From: Knufia peltigerae
Lineage: Eukaryota > Ascomycota > Eurotiomycetes > Chaetothyriales > Trichomeriaceae
NCBI GenBank assembly: GCA_030247855.1
Contig: JAPDRN010000021.1
Location: 186,001 to 250,000, forward strand
Reading direction: 5' to 3'
Length of the DNA stretch: 64,000 nucleotides
Numbering within the stretch: the first letter of the stretch is position 1; each line of letters opens with the position of its first letter. Below, piece after piece: positions 57,431 to 64,000 of this stretch. Made by a program: the position numbers and the translations under genes. Under the pieces are notes generated by a model. The model worked only from the letters and a program-made list of their open reading frames with translations. It made no database searches and was not told the DNA's origin.

Positions 57431-58221
57431 TCAGGGTTCACCGAGCAGTCTGGCGGTAATGTCACCCATGTAGGCCTCCTCAAGTTCATAGTCTTGTCCC
57501 TCATTGCGGTCAATACCAACATAATTAAATGCCTCTACTACGCGTTCCACATCAAATCCCATGTGCACGAATCGGTCAATCAGATCTTTGTTGTACCCAT
57601 CATACACGGCCATATTTGCAGCTGCTTCACGCTCTTTGCTTGCCTTCTCAGCTTTTTCGATTGACTCTGCGGTAGATCCTCCACTGCTTTCACCGATCAA
57701 GGATTTTGGTGCCCCAGCATATGTCACTGCCCAAGTCTTTGCTTGCCTCTCGAATTCCTTGGGGTCCTTGATCATCTGTTGGGCGACGACCGCATCTTGA
57801 GGATCCTTGGGTTCTGGTGAGTTGAGGAGAGATTGTAAAGATATCATGGCAGCCTTGATGGTCAAGACAGGGGACCAGCCTGTGCTGAGGGTATCAAGGC
57901 AAATAGCACCCTTTAAGCATGTTAGTTCTCTGTTGAGCCAGGTGGATCAGCTCGGGCGCTTCTTACCGTTACACTGGAGATATTCGGGTGCCAGATCTTT
58001 GTCACGAATTTCATCACCGGTGGCTTGAAAGGGTACTCATTGGGAATCTTGATAGAAACTTCATAGTTGCCGCCCTCGTATGGGGTCCCTGATGGGGCTT
58101 TGAAGGTGCCTCTGAGGTGTGTAAGGCTGTCTCCTACGGTCTCAGCAAAGACGGTGGTCTCGGAATCAGCTCGGATGTCTGCCAGCTCTTTCGCTAACCG
58201 TCTCGCCTTTTGCCCTGCCAT
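57431..58221 (-). CDS. UBC1: ubiquitin-conjugating enzyme E2, Ubc1/UBE2K type
   Basis: E2 enzyme of 244 residues with an N-terminal UBC fold and a C-terminal UBA domain, the layout that defines Ubc1, which builds K48-linked chains. The intron at 57911-57966 lies just before the active-site segment GAICLDTLSTGWSPVLT; the catalytic Cys is residue 89. The HPN motif is present (KIWHPNISS). The UBA domain covers about residues 204-244 (YNKDLIDRFVHMGFDVERVV). Downstream, the linker is Ala/Glu/Ser-rich. It is divergent from RPT2, so two ubiquitin-proteasome genes share an upstream region. Confidence 0.96.
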
Positions 58222-58844
58222 TTTCTCTGCACCTTGATCGGCGGGGAAGCAACTGTGAAGCCGGTATTGCCGTCGGAGTGCTAGCGGAATGAGATAGAGG
58301 ATTAAGGTGGACGGCTGATCGCAGAGAAAATCTCAGGAATCTGAAGAGATCACTGCAATGCTTTTCATCAATGGACAAACAGTGTTAGGAGGGAGAGTAG
58401 ACTGTCTTTTCAAAGAATCGCATCGAAGCAGGATGAGTCGCAGGTAGCCGGGAAGACAATAAGCCTGAGATCGCGATTCAGGCAGTACGATGCCAGTCGC
58501 TGAACTGAGATCTTGGTTCCTCAGGGAGGATTCTGTCAGGTCACACAGTCTCAACCAAGTGTGCCTAGTCTGTTGCCTTCTGATTGCCAGCCTCACTTTG
58601 TCAATTGTTTCGAGCATATGAACGCCGTGCGATCTTGTTGGAGAACGCCTTTGGGGGAGTCAGCCGAGGCTGGTTAAAGCGGCAGCCGAACCACTAGTTA
58701 GTCAGACTAGGCGCGCTTGCTGGCGTAACTGTGCATCAATTACCTGTGTAGCCATTGAACAACAACCTGGCTGCTTTCATGCTTCAGTGTTGATCTTTTT
58801 CTCTCTTGTGATATTTGAATTCGACATCTGGTCTCTGATTAAAC
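58222..58844. promoter_or_regulatory. shared promoter of UBC1 (-) and RPT2 (+)
   Basis: 623 bp between two divergent ubiquitin-proteasome genes. I looked for the yeast proteasome element GGTGGCAAA and did not see it. No supported open frame. Confidence 0.55.
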
Positions 58845-60335
58845 ATGGTAGGTATTCTCTGTTTCAGTCTGATGGTAGCAAGGCTGAGAACCAATAGGGA
58901 AATCAACAATCACAAATGGGAGGCGGCCCTCCTGGGCAGGGCGGCAAAGAGGATAAGGACAAGAAGGTACGCATCGTCATGAATCTCCGCATTGGTTTTG
59001 CTGACTGTCTCTTAGAAGGAGAAGCCAAAGTACGAACCTCCTCCACAACCGACCACCCGCATTGGACGAAAGAAGCGCAAGCAAGCTGGACCCAATGCCG
59101 CTGCGAAGCTGCCCACCATCTATCCTACTGCACGATGCAAGTTACGGTATCTGAGGATGCAGAGAGTGCATGATCATCTGCTTCTGGAAGAAGAGTATGT
59201 CGAGAATCAGGAACGCATACGCAAGACCAAAGCAGCGCAGACACAGGCCCCCGCTGCCGCTACAGAAGGCGCAGAGCTAGATCGGAATGCCGACGAAAGA
59301 AGTCGGGTTGATGATATGCGAGGTAGTCCTATGGGCGTTGGCAACCTGGAGGAGCTTATCGACGACGACCATGCCATCGTTTCAAGTGCCACCGGCCCCG
59401 AATACTACGTTTCGATCATGTCTTTCGTCGACAAAGATCTCCTCGAACCCGGCGCTTCAATCCTTCTACATCACAAATCCGTGTCGGTTGTTGGTGTTCT
59501 GACGGACGATGCCGATCCTCTGGTTTCCGTTATGAAGCTCGATAAAGCACCTACGGAATCATATGCAGATATCGGTGGCCTGGAGTCACAGATCCAAGAA
59601 GTTCGAGAGGCCGTGGAGTTACCTTTACTTCATCCGGAGTTGTATGAAGAGATGGGTATCAAGCCTCCGAAGGGTGTCATTCTCTATGGTGCTCCAGGGA
59701 CAGGAAAGACATTGCTTGCAAAGGCCGTTGCCAATCAGACATCAGCCACTTTCCTGCGTATCGTAGGATCGGAACTGATCCAGAAATACCTGGGTGACGG
59801 GCCTCGTTTGGTCCGACAACTGTTCCAAGTTGCCGCCGAGAATGCACCCAGCATTGTCTTCATTGATGAGATTGATGCCATCGGCACAAAGCGATACGAG
59901 TCGACATCTGGTGGTGAACGTGAAATTCAGCGAACCATGCTTGAGCTCCTGAACCAGCTTGACGGATTTGACGATCGAGGAGATGTTAAAGTCATCATGG
60001 CTACCAACAAGATCGAGACTTTGGACCCTGCACTGATCCGACCTGGGCGTATCGACCGGAAGATTCTCTTTGAGAACCCCGACCAGAACACCAAGAAGAA
60101 GATCTTTACGCTGCATACGAGCAAGATGAGCCTGGCCGAGGATGTGGACCTCGACGAGTTCATTGCGCAAAAGGACGACCTCAGCGGCGCTGACATCAAG
60201 GCCATCTGCTCCGAGGCCGGGTTGCGGGCACTCCGTGAGCGACGCATGCGCGTCAACATGGCCGACTTCCGCAGTGCGCGGGAGAGCGTCATGAAGACCA
60301 AGAGCGAGGGCGAGCCGGAGGGTCTGTACTTGTAA
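58845..60335 (+). CDS. RPT2: 26S proteasome regulatory ATPase Rpt2 (subunit 4)
   Basis: AAA+ ATPase of the 19S base that unfolds ubiquitylated substrates and gates the 20S core; 463 residues. Exon 1 is only the ATG (58845-58847). Introns are 58848-58897 and 58967-59015. The mature N-terminus MGNQQSQMGGG has Gly2, the N-myristoylation site of Rpt2. Walker A GAPGTGKT is at residues 249-256 and Walker B DEID at 308-311. The arginine-finger region RPGRIDRKI is present. The C-terminus LYL is the HbYX tail that docks in the 20S alpha ring. All hallmark residues are intact. Confidence 0.97.
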
Positions 60336-61281
60336 CCTACCTGGGAATATCACAGTTTAGTAATGGACTGCTCCGTAGAGAGCCTCGGGTTATTGCGAGA
60401 CTCTACAGTAGGGGCCGTGGGCGTGTACTTTACATAGAGAACGAGGATCGATTGGATCCCGGATGGAATAAAGACTACGGTGTTGTCGAAACTGTGAAAT
60501 AAAAGTAATGTCTCTTTTTGACGGCCTTGCCCCCCGCTCTTCGTGTACGTTCTCGTTTCTCCTTGCAAGGTATCCTTGACGTTGTGTGTGGCTGGGCTCA
60601 GGAATGAAGTTGTGAGCAGATACCATTTACCATTATCAGCGGGATCACAAGTCGGTATATTACGGAGTATCCTCACCGACAACTCCAAAGTACCACTTTG
60701 CCCGGTCCTAAAAAAAAAGGGGGGGGGGGAACACATGCCACACAGAGAGGAGGTCGGTGTTCCATTTCAAAAGTCGATCAAGGAGAGTGTTAGAGGTGTT
60801 ACGTCCTCCGTCGCCCATGAAGGAGGAGTATAGTACCCGTCAATTCATTTTCATTTCACTCATTTCATACGGAGTATGGGCAGGGTCGTTCCTAGGGTCA
60901 GGTCCGGCCAGGTAGTAGCTAGTAGATAGTAGGTCCCGTTCATGTCGTCTTGGGGTTAAAAAAGAGAGAGAAAAAAAGAAAATGTCCGGCCGGGGTACAG
61001 TTCCCACGCTTTTCCAGGATACAACAAGGGACAGGGAAAAAGGTATCATTTGATGTGTTCGTTACGTTTCTTGCAGACAGAGCCCGGAGCGACGCTTCCC
61101 AATTTAGCATCACAATCATCAATCAGGTCCTTCCACCACCCAGGGGAAAAAAGGAATGAGTTGACGCCGCAAAAAACAATCTCTCTCTCTCTCTCTATAC
61201 CCGAACGTGACTCTTTGTAGGGCAAAAACGAAACAGGACACACAAAAAAGTGGCGGCATCATCATTATCATCATCAACAAA
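60336..61281. other. 3' intergenic region between convergent genes
   Basis: No gene. It holds the 3' ends of RPT2 (+) and the ceramide synthase gene (-). It contains an A9-G11 homopolymer junction near 60710-60730, two TACGGAGTA copies (60661 and 60868) and a (CT)n microsatellite near 61180-61196. Confidence 0.6.
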
Positions 61282-62878
61282 TCAATCCGTGCCAGAACCC
61301 TTGTCACAACCAATTCTGCCCAAGAGCTCTTTTCTATCGCTGCTCCCAGCCAGTAAATTCACGCTGGATGAATGGCCGGATTCGTGTTTTGCTTTTCGGC
61401 GACCGCCAGTAACCGTTTCGGAGCTCGTTTTGCGTCCAGGCGAAGTCGGTCCCTTTGATTTGGACTTGCTCTTTGAGTAGTTGTGATCGGAGAGCGAGAA
61501 GTTCGGATCAGTGCTCAGCACTTCAGTCTCGAGAAACGGTCTCGTTTCGTGACACAGTTGTATCTGACTGATGCCGTTGCCGTTGCTAGTGCCGAACCTC
61601 TTCTCGTCCTCAGTATCCTGCTCGTCATCTTCCTCGTCGTCCTCATCGTCGGATCTATTATCTTCTGCTCCTTGGCCCGTGATGACCTTGTAAGCCACTT
61701 TGCATATAAGAACGAACCAGAAGAGCATGATGCCCTGAAGACTTAGCAGCATGCCCAAGAACGTCCACTTGATATTGTTGTTCCAACAAACCAGGCCCAC
61801 TGGATCGCGGAAGGGTTGTGTCAAGTGATCCCAGTCGTCTGGGGTGGGAGATGGTCCTTGCAAATCCTCCACGCTGCCTTTGTAGCAACCATACTTGATC
61901 TCTTGGGGGATATGCGCGTAAATACTCCAGCACACCAACATGTAGATAAAGTGTCGGTTGATGAGCCAGACCACCATGAAAGTCCCAAACGCCACGTCAC
62001 AGGCCGTTTCGAAATGCAGATACTTTAAAATCTTCGCAAAGGAAAGCGTGATATCCACAATGTCCATTAGACAAAGAATGACTGTTCCGACACGGTATTG
62101 GTGATAGCCGTACGATGTGAAAATGAGCGCACAGGTGACGATGTGATGGCTGAACATCTGCCAGTGATCCTTCCTCCGTGCCTCAATGTTGACCACAACA
62201 ATCTGTTGTAACCAAAATCCAAACTGGACCAGGTAGTACCACTTTGCAATGCCCTCCATTTCGCGATGTGGCCAGTTGCGCCAGAGGGCGTGCAGGTCAA
62301 GCCAGTAGTCGGAGTTGTACATGATGTACATCCCTACGCACCAGGACGTAGAGGAATACAGGACGATCCAAGCTTGTTCTGCGAAGCGAGCCTTTGGCTT
62401 TCTCTTTTTCAGACCCCACATGGATGCTAATGGCGTCAAGATGTAGTCCATCACAGCGCATCGTAGACCGGTGAAGACGATGAGCCAGTAAAAGACAAAG
62501 AATATATCGTCCCAACCGAGGGCAAAGGTTCCGGTGTTTGGGTTATAGTAGGATATGCGGAAGAATTTCTGGGTGTGATGCCGGGAGGCAGGGAAGAATA
62601 TGTGTATGAAGAAGAGCATGGATATGAGGTTCACAGATATACCTGCAGTCTGTCAGTCGCATTCTCTCCAAAATATGTGAAAGGAGTGTGTCTTTACCGA
62701 TCTGGTGGTCGACTACCCATGAGCAAGCCAGTGCTACACTGCTCCTCTCCTTGCCCTTCCTCTCCCATCGTGGCCATGCCATCTTCTGTGAGGGGGCTTC
62801 ATTGTGCGGACGGCGTTCAGGCGTTTTCCTTCTGATCTCTTCTAATTTTTCTCGGTCGGGCCCTTGAACTCTAGTCAT
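61282..62878 (-). CDS. LAG1: ceramide synthase, Lag1/Lac1 family (TLC domain)
   Basis: ER membrane acyltransferase joining a fatty acyl-CoA to a sphingoid base; 513 residues. Exon 1 (62698-62878, MTRVQGPDREKLEEIRRKTP) joins across the intron at 62643-62697. Six or more helices form the TLC domain. The Lag1 motif is clear, with the two catalytic His residues in MFSHHIVTCALIF, followed by VILCLMDIVDITLSFAKILK. After the last helix there is a long acidic run (Asp/Glu-rich) and then a Lys/Ser-rich tail ending GCDKGSGTD, a likely site of casein kinase 2 control as in yeast; that last point is inference. Confidence 0.96.
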
Positions 62879-64000
62879 TATGCTGTACCCCAACCCTAGG
62901 ATGCGTCAAGGGTTGCTGCCCAGGGATATCAAGCTCGCAAGACGGTACAGAGGAGAGAGGTGTTTGGTGCTAGCAAGTCATGTAGCAAAGCGGAGTGGAC
63001 TGGACTGGACTGGTGTGGACGGGCCGAGCAGCGCAGGTTGCAGGTTGAATATGCGCGTGATCTGGAGAACGAGGGTCAGAAAGCAGAAGCTGCAACGAAT
63101 GATGGATCTCGCAGACTGCACACTCCTCGCTAAAAGGATAGTGCCAAACAAAGAAAAGGTTGGCGTCGTAGCCGTGTAGAGATGTTGGTCGTAGTATTTA
63201 GTACTTTTTTTTAGGAGGGGAACAGAAGTCGCCGGTACTGGGTATTGTAGGATGGTGTGGAGTGATAGGGAGAAGTAAGAAATATTGGTGGGCTGGTGTT
63301 TAGGGAGCTCCAGGTGGGTTGAAACAGCCCATGGTGTCCTCAGCCTTTCCTTCCCAAGCTAGTTGCAGCATGAAGATCTGTGGGCTTGCAATTCATCGTC
63401 GAATCATCTATCTCATGTTGCCCGAAAATGCCAGAACGCAGACTGGCGGTGACCCAAAATGCACCGATTCTGATGACGATGGCCCATGTCCACATCATCC
63501 CAAGGACGGAGTACGCGAGTTGATAGAACGATTGGGCTCGCATGTTATGGCTACTTCTACTCATGCGCTGTCTTTTGGATCAATTGGCTTCGTTATTCCC
63601 CCTTGACTCTTGAGCATGAGGATACGAGTTTTGGTATGTGTGGGCTCAGTCCACACACGGAACTTTTGCTTCGGGTTGAATCCCAAGCTCCCGTTCGGCA
63701 GTCCCCAAGCTCTTCCCAAATCCCTGCCCCAAGCTTTGCTGCAGGGTTCAGGTCCAGGCACAAGATGTTTTTACCAATGATAACAAGCTCCGATGCTTCC
63801 CAGTTCCGTCGATCCATAAGCCATGAGCGCACACCACAGCAGCTTTTTGTTTCGTGTTACCTGGCCATGTCTGACTTTCCACTTTGTGACAGTTTTGACA
63901 TGACTGATAATGAGACATTTTGAAGTCAGCGATTTAGGCAAAAAATTCTTTTCTTGCCCATCGCCATAATTTTCGATTCCAACCAAGTCCTCTTGTTCCC
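62879..64000. other. upstream region of ceramide synthase gene and window end
   Basis: Promoter of LAG1 followed by DNA with no recognised gene. A minus-strand frame at 63340-63564 includes a hydrophobic stretch and could be a fragment of a membrane-protein gene, but no domain is identified. A 13-bp tandem (GGACTGGACTGGT-like) lies near 62997-63015. Confidence 0.4.

Noticed and set aside
59742..60353. 203-codon minus-strand frame inside RPT2
   Set aside because: Antisense to the AAA+ domain of a highly conserved gene.
1..64000. CRISPR arrays, bacterial operons, prophage or rRNA genes
   Set aside because: None seen; intron structure and gene content are eukaryotic and no regularly spaced repeat array is present.

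Overview
The window looks like nuclear DNA of a filamentous ascomycete (Pezizomycotina), most likely Eurotiomycetes and perhaps Chaetothyriales. The reasons are short GT-AG introns of about 45-80 nt with CTAAC/CTGAC-like branch sites, low-complexity protein tails, Zn2Cys6 and 'fungal_trans'-type regulators, fungal alpha-actinin and CYC2 genes, and a dense mix of single-exon and few-exon genes on both strands. The clade call is inference; the fungal origin is well supported.

Accessory-looking part, about 0-33 kb. An MFS transporter (0.6-2.2 kb) is followed by about 5 kb of gene-poor DNA with a degenerate direct repeat and a probable dead gene. An intron-containing tRNA-Met gene (7.9 kb) and a 74-bp perfect inverted copy of its 3' half (10.95 kb) bracket a 2.9-kb segment holding one unfamiliar gene. 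A small-molecule tailoring cluster follows: methyltransferase, cytochrome P450, Zn2Cys6 regulator and short-chain dehydrogenase (11.2-17.4 kb). No backbone synthase is visible. Three perfect copies of the palindrome TTCCGCGGAA lie in the promoters of the P450/regulator pair and of the dehydrogenase, so these three genes probably form one regulon. Next is a helicase graveyard (17.8-20.6 kb). A myo-inositol oxygenase gene is divergent from an aldo-keto reductase gene (21.9-25.5 kb), plausibly two steps of inositol/glucuronate catabolism. Then come a C2H2 zinc-finger protein, an acidic protein of unknown role, a HAD phosphatase and a GT8 glycosyltransferase.

Housekeeping-rich part, about 34-63 kb. 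In order: alpha-actinin, mitochondrial CYC2, a secreted HExxH metalloprotease-like protein, a mercuric-reductase-like flavoprotein, the N-terminal methyltransferase Tae1/NTMT, a fungal regulator-like protein without a zinc cluster, an L-type amino-acid permease, a very large protein with a catalytically dead 3'-5' exonuclease fold, a Gfo/Idh/MocA oxidoreductase, cyclin H (TFIIH), Ubc1-type E2, proteasome ATPase Rpt2 and ceramide synthase. These look intact.

Exon boundaries were derived by eye from GT/AG sites and reading frame. Multi-exon models given here keep one open frame of a length divisible by three. No database search was possible, so family names rest on recognisable motifs.
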